NCBI RefSeq assembly: GCF_001563265.1
Contig: NZ_CP005083.1
Coordinates: forward strand, 1,057,001 to 1,121,000
DNA length: 64,000 nt
DNA from: Sphingobium sp. TKS
Lineage (GTDB): Bacteria; Pseudomonadota; Alphaproteobacteria; Sphingomonadales; Sphingomonadaceae
Direction of reading: 5' to 3'
Numbering within the stretch: position 1 is the stretch's first letter; the number at the start of each line of letters is the position of its first letter. Below the pieces are notes generated by a model, which searched no databases, was not told where the DNA came from, and was given only the letters and a program-made list of their open reading frames with translations. This document shows positions 15,670 through 24,981 of this stretch, in pieces. The translations under genes and the position numbers were made by a program.

Positions 15670-17118
15670 ATGACTTCGGTGAGCAGCAGCATCTTGACGG
15701 CGCTTGGCGCGGGATCGGGCATCGATACCGCCTCGCTCGTCTCCAGCCTGGTCAGCGCAAGCAAGGAGCCCAAGCAGACGGCCATCACCAGCCGCCAAAC
15801 GCTGAACAGCGCGCGCATTTCCGCGCTGGCCTCCGCTTCCAGCTCGCTCGATACCTTTGCCGATGCGTTGAACAGCCTGCTCGCGGGCACCGGCTATTCG
15901 GGCACGCCTGCCTCCAACGACGCCAGCATCGCTTCCGTCAGCGCGCTGCCCGGCGGCGCGCCGACCGGCCTTCCCGCGCAGGTCGTCGTCAATCAGCTCG
16001 CTTCGGCGCGGACCCTGGTCTCTACGGTCAATGCCAATCAGGACGCCGCGCAGGGCGCTGCGGCTACCGTCGGCATCGGGGAATTGTCCCTGCAGGTCGG
16101 CAACGGCAGCCCCGTTTCCATCACGATCAGCGCGGCCAACAACAGCTATACGGGCCTGGCTGCCGCGATCAACAGTTCGGGGGCGGGCGTGACCGCGACC
16201 GTCGTCACGGACTCCCAGGGCACGCGGCTGATGCTCAAGGGACCAACCGGCGCGGCGAATGATGTTTCGCTGACCACGGTTTCTTCCACCACCGATGCGA
16301 CGACGGGCGCCGACCTGTCCCAATTCGCCTGGTCCGCGACCACCCCGCCTGCCGGCAGCAGGATGAGCTCCGCCGCCCAGCCCAAGGATTCGATCATCCT
16401 GCTCGACGGGGTGGAGCAGCATTATGCCGGGAACACGATCGACAGCGCGATCCCCTATCTGCGCATCGACCTGAACAAGGCAGCGCCCGGCACCAGCGTC
16501 ACGCTCTCCACGGCCGAGCCGACGACCTCCATGCGTGACCTGATGGTCGAGTTCGTCAACGCCTATAACACGCTGATGAAGGCGCTGAACACGGCGACCT
16601 CGACCGGCACGGACTCTTCCAATGCGGGAGTGCTGAACGGCGAATCCTCGATCCGCGACATGAAGCGGCAATTGTCGCAGATGGTCTCGACGCAGCTCAC
16701 CTCGACCGGCGCCTACAAGACGCTGAACGATCTGGGCATCAGCACCAATCGCGACGGCACGATCTCGCTGGACACGGCCACGCTCGACAAGGCGATCGCG
16801 GCCGACCCGAAGGCGATCACGCAGATGCTGAACCCCTCGGCCAAGACCGCCACCAATATCGGCCTCGCCGGGCTGATGGACAGCGTCCGCGACAATATCC
16901 AGAAGACCGACGGCCCGCTCGCCGCCTCGCAAAGCAAGTACAAGGCGCTGGCCGACGATCTGGCCAAGCAGCTTGAGAAGCTCGACACCCAGATGACGGA
17001 TTATCAGGCGCAGCTCACCAAGGTCTATTCGGCCATGGAAACCCGGCTGTCCGCCCTCAAGGCAACGCAGAGCTATCTGACGCAACAGGTGGCGCTGTGG
17101 ACCAAAAGCGACAATTGA
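15670..17118 (+). CDS. fliD: flagellar filament cap protein FliD
   Basis: A 482-residue filament cap that folds flagellin at the growing tip. The FliD N-domain is present (GAGSGIDTASLVSSLVSA, a near-universal start). The C-domain includes FVNAYNTLMKALN, GVLNGESSIRDMKRQL and KTLNDLGISTNRDGTISLD. Both ends form coiled coils. The ATG at 15670 has AAAGGA upstream and is preferred over the longer frame from 15631. It forms a short operon with fliS and has its own sigma-28-like promoter. Confidence 0.95.
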   Translation: MTSVSSSILTALGAGSGIDTASLVSSLVSASKEPKQTAITSRQTLNSARISALASASSSLDTFADALNSLLAGTGYSGTPASNDASIASVSALPGGAPTGLPAQVVVNQLASARTLVSTVNANQDAAQGAAATVGIGELSLQVGNGSPVSITISAANNSYTGLAAAINSSGAGVTATVVTDSQGTRLMLKGPTGAANDVSLTTVSSTTDATTGADLSQFAWSATTPPAGSRMSSAAQPKDSIILLDGVEQHYAGNTIDSAIPYLRIDLNKAAPGTSVTLSTAEPTTSMRDLMVEFVNAYNTLMKALNTATSTGTDSSNAGVLNGESSIRDMKRQLSQMVSTQLTSTGAYKTLNDLGISTNRDGTISLDTATLDKAIAADPKAITQMLNPSAKTATNIGLAGLMDSVRDNIQKTDGPLAASQSKYKALADDLAKQLEKLDTQMTDYQAQLTKVYSAMETRLSALKATQSYLTQQVALWTKSDN

Positions 17119-17139
17119 TAAAAAAGGGTCAGGAAGATC

Positions 17140-17535
17140 ATGTTCTATAATCATGGCGGTTTCGGTGGCGCGGCGGCGCGGCGTTATGCGGCGGTCCACA
17201 CCGGCAGCCGGATCGAGGGCGCGACGCCCCATGCGCTGGTCAAGGTGCTGTTCGACGAACTGGTGCTGGCGCTGGACGCGACGGCCCTGGCTGAACGCAA
17301 TGGCGACCGCCTGAAGGTGTCGGACAAGCAGGCCCGCGCCATGTCGATCCTGTTCGCACTCGAATCGAGCCTGGACTTCGACAAGGGCGGCGACATCGCG
17401 ACCGGCCTGGCGCAAATCTATCGCGAAGCCCGCCGTCTGCTGCTGGCCGGCGCCAAGGAGCATGATGCCGCCCCGGTCGATCAGGCCCGCGTCATGATCG
17501 GTGAGATCGCGGAAGCGTGGAACCAGATCGGCTGA
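17140..17535 (+). CDS. fliS: flagellin export chaperone FliS
   Basis: A 131-residue all-helical chaperone that binds the flagellin C-terminus and prevents early polymerisation. Recognisable features are the early Y-A-A-V-x-T region, ATPHALVKVLFDELVLALD, and KQARAMSILFALESSLDFDKGGDIA. It lies 21 bp after fliD behind AAAAAAGGGTCAGGAAG and is the last flagellar gene of the block. Confidence 0.92.
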   Translation: MFYNHGGFGGAAARRYAAVHTGSRIEGATPHALVKVLFDELVLALDATALAERNGDRLKVSDKQARAMSILFALESSLDFDKGGDIATGLAQIYREARRLLLAGAKEHDAAPVDQARVMIGEIAEAWNQIG

Positions 17536-17543
17536 AAATATCT

Positions 17544-17622
17544 GTCATCCCAACGCAAGCTGGGATCTCGGGAGGCTAGGCCGTGCCCTCTCGTCTGAGA
17601 TCCCGGCCTGCGCTGGGATGAC
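17544..17622. repeat. REP palindrome after fliS
   Basis: Outer arms GTCATCCCA (17544) and TGGGATGAC (17614) enclose two shorter imperfect palindromes (GGGATCTC/GAGATCCC). Same family as the palindromes at 11.9, 20.0 and 25.7 kb. Confidence 0.75.
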
Positions 17623-17682
17623 GGACATGTTGCATGGGGTTGCGCCATCAAAGGCGCGCCTGTATAGGCAGCGCTCGCAAAG

Positions 17683-17708
17683 GGCGGCCCGGCGGGGGCC
17701 GCCTTTTT
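17683..17708 (+). terminator. strong intrinsic terminator or attenuator before argD
   Basis: An 8-bp GC-only stem GGCGGCCC/GGGCCGCC with loop GGCGG is followed directly by five T. It ends fliS transcription or, since it lies only 43 bp before argD, could act in the argD leader. Confidence 0.7.
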
Positions 17709-17750
17709 GCGTTTCGGAAGTGTTTGCATCAGCCCAGAAAGGGAAGGATC

Positions 17751-18944
17751 ATGTCGATTACGCCGCTCATGCCCGTTTACCCCCGGTGCGATGTACGCCC
17801 GGTCCGAGGCGAGGGCTGCTATCTGATCGGGGAGCGCGGTGAGCGCTATCTGGATTTCGCCAGCGGCATCGCGGTCAACCTGCTGGGCCATGGCCATCCC
17901 AAGCTGGTCAAGGCGATCGCGGATCAGGCCGCGACGCTGATGCATACGTCGAACCTTTACGGCATGCCGCTGGGCGAGAAATTCGCGCAGCGTCTGGTCG
18001 ACACGACCTTTGCCGATACGGTGTTCTTCACCAATTCGGGCGCCGAGGCCGTGGAATGCGCGATCAAGACGGCGCGCCGCTATCACTATGCCAAGGGCGA
18101 AGCGCACCGGCATAAGATCATCAGCTTCGACAACGCCTTTCACGGGCGGACGCTGGGGACGATTTCGGCCACCAGCCAGCCCAAGATGCGCGACGGCTTC
18201 GAACCGCTGCTGCCCGGCTTTACCGTGGTGCCGTTCAACGATCTGGAGGCCGCGACGGCCGCCGTCGATCAGAACACCGCCGGTTTCCTGGTGGAAACGG
18301 TGCAGGGCGAAGGCGGCGTGACCCCGGCGACCCAGTTATTTCTCGCAGGGCTTCGCAAGCTGTGCGACGAGCAGGGCCTGCTGCTGATCCTGGACGAAGT
18401 GCAGTGCGGCTATGCCCGTACCGGCACTTTCTTCGCCCATGAGCAATATGGCCTTAAGCCCGACATCATGGCGGTGGCCAAGGGTATCGGCGCGGGCTTC
18501 CCGCTGGGCGCTTGCCTCGCGACCGAGGAAGCGGCCAAGGGCATGGTGTTCGGCACCCATGGCTCGACCTATGGCGGCAATCCGCTGGCCATGGCGGTCG
18601 GGCTGACCGTGCTGGACGAAGTGCTGGGCGAGGGTTTCCTCGATCATGTGAACATGATCGGGGCGCGCCTGCGCTCTGCGCTGGAGCAGCTCATCCCCAA
18701 TCATGACATGTTCGAGGATGTGCGCGGCCTTGGCCTGATGCTGGGCGTCAAGATGAAGGACAGCTACGACGCCCGCGCTTTCGTGGCGCATCTGCGCGAC
18801 AATCATGGCCTGCTGACTGTGTCGGCGGGGCAGAATGTCGTGCGCATCCTGCCGCCGCTCGTGATCGAGGAAAGCCATGTCACGGAGTGCATAGAAAGGC
18901 TTTCGGCCGGCGCGCGGAGCTTTGCGGAGCCCGCGACAGCCTGA
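17751..18944 (+). CDS. argD: acetylornithine aminotransferase
   Basis: A 397-residue PLP-dependent class III aminotransferase. It converts N-acetylglutamate semialdehyde to N-acetylornithine in arginine synthesis and often serves as succinyldiaminopimelate aminotransferase too. Seen are [15 protein letters not shown] (phosphate binding), [24 protein letters not shown] and the PLP lysine K244 in [18 protein letters not shown] 17751 follows GGGAAGGATC. The order argD-argF fits an arginine operon; the 58-bp gap to argF contains a short dyad. Confidence 0.95.
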   Translation: MSITPLMPVYPRCDVRPVRGEGCYLIGERGERYLDFASGIAVNLLGHGHPKLVKAIADQAATLMHTSNLYGMPLGEKFAQRLVDTTFADTVFFTNSGAEAVECAIKTARRYHYAKGEAHRHKIISFDNAFHGRTLGTISATSQPKMRDGFEPLLPGFTVVPFNDLEAATAAVDQNTAGFLVETVQGEGGVTPATQLFLAGLRKLCDEQGLLLILDEVQCGYARTGTFFAHEQYGLKPDIMAVAKGIGAGFPLGACLATEEAAKGMVFGTHGSTYGGNPLAMAVGLTVLDEVLGEGFLDHVNMIGARLRSALEQLIPNHDMFEDVRGLGLMLGVKMKDSYDARAFVAHLRDNHGLLTVSAGQNVVRILPPLVIEESHVTECIERLSAGARSFAEPATA

Positions 18945-19002
18945 CACCGGACATCCCCCTCCGTTCGCTGGAAACGAACGGAGGGCGGGAGTGGGGGTTA
19001 TC

Positions 19003-19932
19003 ATGACCAGACATTTTCTGAATCTGAGTGACGCCGGCGGCGATGCGATTGCCGCCATGATATCCGACGCCATCGACCGGAAGGCGGCGCGCAAGAGCTG
19101 GCCCAAGGGGCGGGCCGATGCGGATGCGCCCCTGGCCGGGCATACGCTGGCGATGATCTTCGAGAAGAATTCGACCCGGACCCGCGTATCGTTCGACATG
19201 GCGATCCGCCAATTGGGCGGCACGTCGCTGATCCTGGACGGCGCGACCAGCCAGCTCGGACGCGGAGAAACCGTTGCCGACACGGCGCGGGTGCTCAGCC
19301 GCATGTGCGACGCCATCATGATCCGCACCGACGATCATGCGAAGATCGAGGAAATGGCGCATCATGCCAGCGTTCCGGTGATCAACGGCCTGACCGACCT
19401 GTCGCATCCCTGCCAGATCGTCGCGGACCTGCTGACCGTGGTGGAACATGGTGTGGCGCTGCCCGGCAGCCAGTGGGCGTGGCTGGGCGACGGCAATAAT
19501 GTGCTGCATTCGATCGTCGAGGCGGCGGGCCTGATGAAGTTCGATGTGCGGATTGCGGTGCCCGAAGGCTATGATCCCGACCCGTCCTTCGAAGCCGAAG
19601 CCCGCGTGCGGGGCGCGCAGATTATCCACAGCCGCGATCCGCAGGCGGCGGTGGCGGGCGCCGATATCGTCGTCACCGACACCTGGATCTCCATGGGCCA
19701 ATCTCATGCCGAGGAAAAGCTGGCGGCGATGATGCCCTATCAGGTGACGCCCGAATTGATGGCGCTGGCCAAGCCGACGGCGAAGTTCCTGCACTGCCTG
19801 CCCGCCCATCGCGGCGAGGAAGTGGTGGAGGCGGTGATCGACGGCCCGCAGTCCGTGATTTGGGACGAGGCGGAAAACCGCATCCATGCCCAGAAGTCGG
19901 TGCTGCTCTGGGCGGTGGGCCGGCTTGGTTGA
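19003..19932 (+). CDS. argF: ornithine carbamoyltransferase
   Basis: A 309-residue transferase making citrulline from ornithine and carbamoyl phosphate. The carbamoyl-phosphate loop STRTR is at residues 57-61, HPCQ at 135-138 and the ornithine/catalytic HCLP at 264-267. All family residues are in place and length is normal. ATG 19003 lies downstream of argD with GGGGGTT upstream; the longer frame from 18922 reads through intergenic dyad DNA. Confidence 0.96.
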   Translation: MTRHFLNLSDAGGDAIAAMISDAIDRKAARKSWPKGRADADAPLAGHTLAMIFEKNSTRTRVSFDMAIRQLGGTSLILDGATSQLGRGETVADTARVLSRMCDAIMIRTDDHAKIEEMAHHASVPVINGLTDLSHPCQIVADLLTVVEHGVALPGSQWAWLGDGNNVLHSIVEAAGLMKFDVRIAVPEGYDPDPSFEAEARVRGAQIIHSRDPQAAVAGADIVVTDTWISMGQSHAEEKLAAMMPYQVTPELMALAKPTAKFLHCLPAHRGEEVVEAVIDGPQSVIWDEAENRIHAQKSVLLWAVGRLG

Positions 19933-19980
19933 GTTTGGGTGAGCTGTTGTTTGAGTTGTTAGGCGCCGTAAGCGCGTCGT

Positions 19981-20063
19981 GTTCCTGCGCAGGCAGGAAC
20001 CCAGTTCAGACGATGTGATGATATACGGAGGGCGGAACTGGGCTTCTGCCTGCGCAGGAGCAC
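19981..20063. repeat. REP palindrome pair between argF and hslO
   Basis: Two hairpins built on TTCCTGC-GCAGGAA (19981-20000) and CTGCCTGCGCAGGAGCAC (20044-20063), with flanking CCAGTTC/GAACTGG arms making an outer inverted repeat. The rest of the 265-bp gap shows nothing else. Confidence 0.75.
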
Positions 20064-20197
20064 GGTTTACCCAGACCGAACATCCAGTCGGCTTCCCACC
20101 CAACCCAGCCAAAGCCCATTTGCAAGCCCGACGATCGCCCCCTATCTAAGCGCCTTTGCATGACCGGCCCGCTCTGGCGCGCCACACGGAGCCTGAT

Positions 20198-21100
20198 TTG
20201 ACCTCTTCCGCCTCACTCGACCAAGCCTTGGGCTTCACCATCCCTTCGCGCCATGCGCGCGGGCGGATCGTGCGGCTGGGGCCGGTCCTCGACGATGTTC
20301 TGGCCGCTCATGCCTATCCGCCGCAGATCGAGCGTCTGCTCGCCTCCGCGCTGGTGCTGGCGGCGCTGCTCGGCACGATGCTCAAGGATGTCGGGGGGCA
20401 GCTCACCATGCAGGCGCAGACCGAAAATGGCGTCGTCAGCCTGCTGGTTGCCGATTACAAGGGCGGCGAAGTGCGCGGCTATGCCAAGTTCGACGCCGAC
20501 CGGCTGGCCGAACTTGGTCCCGATCCAACGCTGTTCGGCCTGTTCGGCAAGGGCTACCTCGCCATCACCTTCGACCAGGCGGTTTCGGGCGAACGTTATC
20601 AGGGGATCGTGCCGCTGGACGGCGAATCGCTGGCGGACGCGGCGGAGCATTATTTCTTCCAGTCCGAACAGATTCCCAGCATCATCCAGATCGCGACCCG
20701 CCACGATCCGGGCGAGGGATGTCTGGCGGCCGGGCTGCTGCTCCAGCATCTGCCCGAAGGCGAGGTTGGGCGCGAGCGGCTGCACGTCCGCCACGACCAT
20801 CCGGAATGGGAGCATGTCCAGGCGCTGGCCCATACGCTCAAGGATGCGGAGCTGACCGATGGCGAGCTGCCGCTGACCGATATCGTCTGGCGGCTGTTCC
20901 ATGAAGAGGATGAGGTGCGCGTCACCGATTCGACAGCGCTCAGCAAGGGCTGCCGCTGCGATCTCGACCATATCCGCAGTGTCATTGGCCGCTTTCCGGC
21001 GGCCGAGCGGGCGGAAATGGCCGACGATCGGGGGGTCATTGGCGTAGATTGCGCCTTTTGCTCACGCCTCTTCCCGGTGGCGCTCGACAGTTTCGGATAG
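20198..21100 (+). CDS. hslO: Hsp33 redox-regulated chaperone
   Basis: A 300-residue redox-activated holdase of the cytoplasm. The C-terminal zinc switch is intact, with the C-x-C pair (GCRCDLDHI) and C-x-x-C pair (VDCAFCSRL). The substrate-binding domain includes GQLTMQAQTENGVVSLL and GYLAITFDQ. I chose the TTG at 20198 because GGAG lies upstream; an in-frame TTG at 20156 would add 14 residues but has no ribosome site. It is often found near argD-argF in sphingomonads. Confidence 0.92.
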   Translation: MTSSASLDQALGFTIPSRHARGRIVRLGPVLDDVLAAHAYPPQIERLLASALVLAALLGTMLKDVGGQLTMQAQTENGVVSLLVADYKGGEVRGYAKFDADRLAELGPDPTLFGLFGKGYLAITFDQAVSGERYQGIVPLDGESLADAAEHYFFQSEQIPSIIQIATRHDPGEGCLAAGLLLQHLPEGEVGRERLHVRHDHPEWEHVQALAHTLKDAELTDGELPLTDIVWRLFHEEDEVRVTDSTALSKGCRCDLDHIRSVIGRFPAAERAEMADDRGVIGVDCAFCSRLFPVALDSFG

Positions 21101-21217
21101 CGTCGGACCTTTCGATCCTGCGCCATTATGGCCGGTCGATTCGGTTCCGCTATCAAATTGCCGCAATTGACGGGCAAGGCGGATGCGGATGGACGGACGA
21201 TCGACAGGGGGATCGCG

Positions 21218-21622
21218 ATGATGGCAGGACGGCGCGCCCTTGCGGCGGCCTTGGCGATGATGATGGTCACGAGACCTGCCGTCAAAGCGGCGGCGCCCCT
21301 GCCGCGCCTACCCAAAGGGCTGGAGGCGGGCGAGTGGGAATTGCGCGAGCGGGGGCCGGATGGCCCGATCCGCAAGCTCTGCATCGCCCATCTGAACCAG
21401 CTTCTGCAAAGCCGCCATGCGGGCAATAGCTGCAAAAGCTTCACCGTGAGCGAAACGCCCAAGCGGCTGGTCGTCACCTACGAATGCGGCACGGCGGGCA
21501 ATGGACGGACCGATCTTCGCATCGAAACCGCGCGCCTGGTCCAGATCCAGTCGCAGGGCATCGCCAATGGCGCGCCCTTCGCCTTCGCGCTGGAAGGGCG
21601 GTGGGCGGGCGCCTGTCATTAG
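21218..21622 (+). CDS. secreted protein, DUF3617-like
   Basis: A 134-residue protein with an Ala/Met-rich signal peptide (about 30 residues). The mature part begins LPRLPKGLEAGEWELRERG, the G-x-W-E layout of DUF3617-type periplasmic proteins. It has two likely disulfide pairs (Cys in KLCIAHL, NSCKSF, YECGT and GACH). The ATG pair at 21218/21221 has AGGGGGATC upstream. Function unknown. The left IS1380 end lies right after its stop, so the 3' region is disturbed but the ORF is intact. Confidence 0.7.
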   Translation: MMAGRRALAAALAMMMVTRPAVKAAAPLPRLPKGLEAGEWELRERGPDGPIRKLCIAHLNQLLQSRHAGNSCKSFTVSETPKRLVVTYECGTAGNGRTDLRIETARLVQIQSQGIANGAPFAFALEGRWAGACH

Positions 21623-23293
21623 CCCACATTTCCCAAGTAAGGCGCTGATTTCGCTGTCCTGACCATTATATTTCCTATATAAAACATGGTGTTGAAGGCT
21701 GCGAGGGGCGCGTTTCATGGATCACCCAGAGGGTGCGGGCTTGCAACGGGCAGATCGGGTGGATTTCGACCCTCGCGTGCGGCTGGAATTTCGCGGCACG
21801 CAGCTCAGTTCCGACGGCGGCCTTCTGGTGATGCGCGAGCTTGATGACGCGCTCGGGTTGTCCGATTTGGCGTCAGCGGCGCTGCGCGATACTCGCTCTG
21901 GCAAGAACACGGTCCATCGGCTCGACGGCCTGTTCCGGCAATCAGTCTTTGGGCGGCTGGCCGGATACGAGGATGTCAACGACGCCAACCGTCTCGCCTG
22001 CGATCCGGTCATGCGCCAAGTTGTCGGCGGCAGAGCGGTCGATGCACAAGCGGCCTCGGCATCGCAGATGGGACGGTTCGAGACCGAGACGCTGGCTCTG
22101 GCCGGGAACCGTGCCGCGCTGGCCGACCTGAACGGGCAATGGATCGACCGGTTCCATGACCGTAACGGGCTGAAGTACATCGTTCTGGACATGGACAGCT
22201 CGGTCAGCCCGACCCATGGCGACCAGGAAGGGTCCGCCTGGAATGGCCATTTCGACTGTAGCTGCTATCACCCCAACTTTCTGTTCAACCAGTTCGGGAT
22301 GCTGGAACGCTGCGCCCTGCGCCATGGCAACGTCCACAGCGCCGATGGCTGGCGTGATGTTCTCGACCCCGTCATTGCGCGCTACGCGGAGCGCGACCTT
22401 GGTGGCAGGTTCTTCCGGGCCGATGCTGCCTACGCGATCCCGGCGATCTATGAGCGATTGGAAGAAGCGCGGTTCTTCTACGCCATCCGGCTGCCCGCAA
22501 ACGCGGTCCTCAAGGACAAGATCGCGCATCGGCTAACGCGCCCTGTCGGGCGGCCGTCACTGACCAAGGTCAAGCGGTTCTTCGAGGAATTCGAGTATCA
22601 GGCGGCGTCCTGGGACAAGGAACGCCGGGTGATCGCCAAGATCGAATGGCATCCGGGCGAACTGTTCCCGCGTGTCGGCTTCATCGTCACCAACCTGCCG
22701 ATGGAGCCGGACTGGGTGGTGCGGTTCTACAACCAGCGCGGCACCGCCGAGCAGCACATCAAAGAGGGCAAATACGCCTTTCGCTGGACGCGGCTGTCGT
22801 GCCGGAAGTTCCGCGACAATGAGGTGCGGCTGCAACTGCACGCCCTGGCGTACAACCTGGCCACCTTCTTGCGCTGCATCGAGCTGCCCGAGGCCATGGC
22901 CGACTGGTCGTTGACCAGCCTGCAACTGAAGCTGATCAAGATCGGGGCACGTGTGGTCCGTCACGCCCGCACCATCACCTTCCAGCTGGCCGAGGTCGCT
23001 GTCACCGGCACGATGGTACGCGCCATCCTCGCCGCTATCCGCCGATTGCGAGCGCCACCGCTATGCGCATGATCGCGATCCACGCTCAAACTGAACGAAA
23101 GCGGCTGGACAGATCTGTCCGCTGCGCTGAAAAACGCCGCCCCTGGGCAAGGAAACAGCGGCTTCGCGGTCTGATCCGTCCAGATCCAGCAGTCTGCGCG
23201 ACCGCAGGTGCCGCTTGCGGCAGAAAATCCTTGTCTAGCGCTCGGATACAGGCGATCTTCACCTCAAACGACACGCCACTTGGGGAATGCAGG
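21623..23293 (+). mobile_element. IS1380-family insertion sequence
   Basis: About 1.67 kb with one transposase gene and imperfect terminal inverted repeats. CATTTCCCAAGT at 21627-21638 matches ACTTGGGGAATG at 23278-23289 (11 of 12 when reversed). Outer CC/GG bases extend the ends to about 21623 and 23293. The length fits the family. No target duplication could be identified (TTAG versus ATGA). It lies between a secreted-protein gene and an HPP-family gene. Confidence 0.7.
21717..23072 (+). CDS. IS1380-family transposase
   Basis: A 451-residue DDE transposase. Family-typical segments are LSSDGGLLVMRELDDALGL, LDMDSSVSPTHGDQEGSAWN (first Asp region), FFRADAAYAIPAIYE (second Asp) and YNQRGTAEQHIKEGKYAF (Glu). 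No frameshift or stop is seen, so the copy may be active. It starts 90 bp inside the left end. Confidence 0.93.
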   Translation: MDHPEGAGLQRADRVDFDPRVRLEFRGTQLSSDGGLLVMRELDDALGLSDLASAALRDTRSGKNTVHRLDGLFRQSVFGRLAGYEDVNDANRLACDPVMRQVVGGRAVDAQAASASQMGRFETETLALAGNRAALADLNGQWIDRFHDRNGLKYIVLDMDSSVSPTHGDQEGSAWNGHFDCSCYHPNFLFNQFGMLERCALRHGNVHSADGWRDVLDPVIARYAERDLGGRFFRADAAYAIPAIYERLEEARFFYAIRLPANAVLKDKIAHRLTRPVGRPSLTKVKRFFEEFEYQAASWDKERRVIAKIEWHPGELFPRVGFIVTNLPMEPDWVVRFYNQRGTAEQHIKEGKYAFRWTRLSCRKFRDNEVRLQLHALAYNLATFLRCIELPEAMADWSLTSLQLKLIKIGARVVRHARTITFQLAEVAVTGTMVRAILAAIRRLRAPPLCA

Positions 23294-23758
23294 ATGAAGT
23301 GGGCGACGACCGATGCGATGTCGTGGCGGCGGATCGGGCTGGCAGGCTCGGTCTTTCTCGCCACCCTCGCGCTGTTCGGTGGGCTCGCTTATCATTTCGC
23401 GATCGTTGCGATGTGGATGCCGCTGGTCAATTCGGTCGCGTTGATTGCCACGACCCCCTCGGCTCCCTCGGCGCGGCCCTGGCCGATCATGGCGGGGCAT
23501 GCCGCGACCGCGTTCGTCGGTTCGCTGGCCGGCTGGATGTTCGGCGCTTCGGTGCTGGTCGCGATCATCGCCGCCACGCTCGGCCTGCTGCTGATGATGG
23601 CGGCCCGTGCGGTCCATCCGCCCGCGGCGGCGACGGGGCTCGTCTTCACGCTGCATCCGGTGCCCCCGCATGTCGCGGTGCCGCTGCTGATGCTGGGCGC
23701 CGGTGCGGTGACGCTGATCGGCATGGCGCTGCGCCGCTGGGATCGCCCGTCCGCATGA
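23294..23758 (+). CDS. HPP-family integral membrane protein
   Basis: A 154-residue protein with four membrane segments and the family-naming motif H-P-P in RAVHPPAAATGL. HPP proteins have been linked to nitrite transport in plastids and cyanobacteria, but bacterial roles are mostly untested. The start codon is the first base after the proposed IS1380 right end, so its native promoter and leader were replaced by IS DNA. The open frame continues upstream into the IS, but that part does not resemble HPP. Confidence 0.75.
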   Translation: MKWATTDAMSWRRIGLAGSVFLATLALFGGLAYHFAIVAMWMPLVNSVALIATTPSAPSARPWPIMAGHAATAFVGSLAGWMFGASVLVAIIAATLGLLLMMAARAVHPPAAATGLVFTLHPVPPHVAVPLLMLGAGAVTLIGMALRRWDRPSA

Positions 23759-24109
23759 CCCCCGGATTGGGCATCGCCTGAATTTCGGCTAGGAGCCGGC
23801 GGATCGGGACTTCTATGATTTCCATCGTCAATACCGAATGCCACGTTCCCAAAACGTTCTCCGACTTGGCCAAAATCGCAGCTTGGGGCCGACTGGGCCT
23901 ATACGGCACGATCCCGGCGCTCCGGCGCTTGATCGTCTTGCTGCGCTTGCCGACGGCATAGGCCGCGAGCTGGGGCACCAAAAGACCATCTCGAAACCGA
24001 TCCGCCCTGCAGATCGCGGTGAGATCGAACGCTGAATCTTGTCATAAGTCGTCGGCCTTGACTCGACCTGCCATCCTTTGATGGAATCACCTAGCAGGAA
24101 GGAGGAATT
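23759..24109. other. 351-bp intergenic stretch, no clear gene
   Basis: A 48-codon frame with a ribosome-like GGGA exists at 23815-23961 on the + strand, and short frames run on the minus strand; none resembles a known family. It may be decayed DNA left by the adjacent insertion. The last 15 bases hold the strong ribosome site of the next gene. Confidence 0.4.
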
Positions 24110-24274
24110 ATGTTCGACGATCAAGACCGCGCTTATTTTGCTCGGCGAGCAAAGACGGCCCGTGAATTGGCCTCAGAGGCTACCGATCCCGCCATAAGTA
24201 AGATTCACGCCGATATGGCTGAAGAATATGAAATTAGGCTGGACGCGCTTGCGCTGACGCGTCGGGAGGGGTAG
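24110..24274 (+). CDS. small conserved-looking protein, 54 aa
   Basis: A 54-residue acidic, helical protein ([20 protein letters not shown], then [15 protein letters not shown]). It has a perfect AAGGAGGA ribosome site five bases before the ATG, the best in the window. It lies 10 bp before queC and may be co-transcribed. Short helical proteins of this look are common in sphingomonads, with no assigned role that I know. Confidence 0.7.
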   Translation: MFDDQDRAYFARRAKTARELASEATDPAISKIHADMAEEYEIRLDALALTRREG

Positions 24275-24284
24275 CGCGAGGCTT

Positions 24285-24977
24285 ATGGTTGCCAATAGCG
24301 GAAAATTCGCCGTCGTCCTGCTGTCGGGCGGGCTCGACTCCATGGTTGCGGGCGGGCTGGCGCGCGAGGCCGGCTATCGCGTGCTTGCGCTCTCGATCGA
24401 TTATAATCAGCGCCACCGCCTGGAATTGCGGGCGGCGGGCCGGGTGGCGACGGCGCTCAACGCGATCTCGCATATCGTGTTGCCGCTCGACCTCACGGCC
24501 TTTGGCGGGTCGGCGCTGACCGCCGACATCGCCGTGCCCAAGGGCGGGGTCGGCCCCGGCATTCCCGTGACCTATGTGCCCGCGCGCAACACCATCTTCC
24601 TGTCGCTGACCCTGGGCCTGGCGGAAGTGGCGGGCGCGAGCGATGTGTTCATCGGCGTCAATGCGCTCGATTATTCGGGCTATCCCGATTGCCGCCCGGA
24701 GTTCATCGACGCGTTCCAGAAGATGGCGGCGCTGGCCACCAAGGCCGGGGTCGAGGGCCATCCTATCCGCATCAACGCGCCGCTCCAGCATATGAGCAAG
24801 GCCGATATCGTGCGAGAGGCGCATCGGCTGGGGCTGGACGCGGGGCTGAGCTGGTCCTGCTACGATCCGACGCCCGACGGCAAGCATTGCGGCCTGTGCG
24901 ACAGTTGCCGCCTGCGTTCCAAGGGGTTCCAGGAAGCGGGGCTGCCCGATCCCACCATCTATGCAGTAAAGCCCTGA
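24285..24977 (+). CDS. queC: 7-cyano-7-deazaguanine synthase
   Basis: A 230-residue ATP-dependent enzyme that converts 7-carboxy-7-deazaguanine to preQ0 in queuosine synthesis. The P-loop SGGLDS is at residues 14-19. The zinc ligands are four Cys: C192, C202, C205 and C208 (HCGLCDSC). Partnered with queE 4 bp downstream, giving two consecutive steps of the pathway. queD and queF are not in this window. Confidence 0.95.
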   Translation: MVANSGKFAVVLLSGGLDSMVAGGLAREAGYRVLALSIDYNQRHRLELRAAGRVATALNAISHIVLPLDLTAFGGSALTADIAVPKGGVGPGIPVTYVPARNTIFLSLTLGLAEVAGASDVFIGVNALDYSGYPDCRPEFIDAFQKMAALATKAGVEGHPIRINAPLQHMSKADIVREAHRLGLDAGLSWSCYDPTPDGKHCGLCDSCRLRSKGFQEAGLPDPTIYAVKP

Positions 24978-24981
24978 CGCC

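Noticed and set aside
23815..23961. 48-codon frame with GGGA upstream
   Set aside because: No family resemblance; the region looks like decayed intergenic DNA next to an IS.
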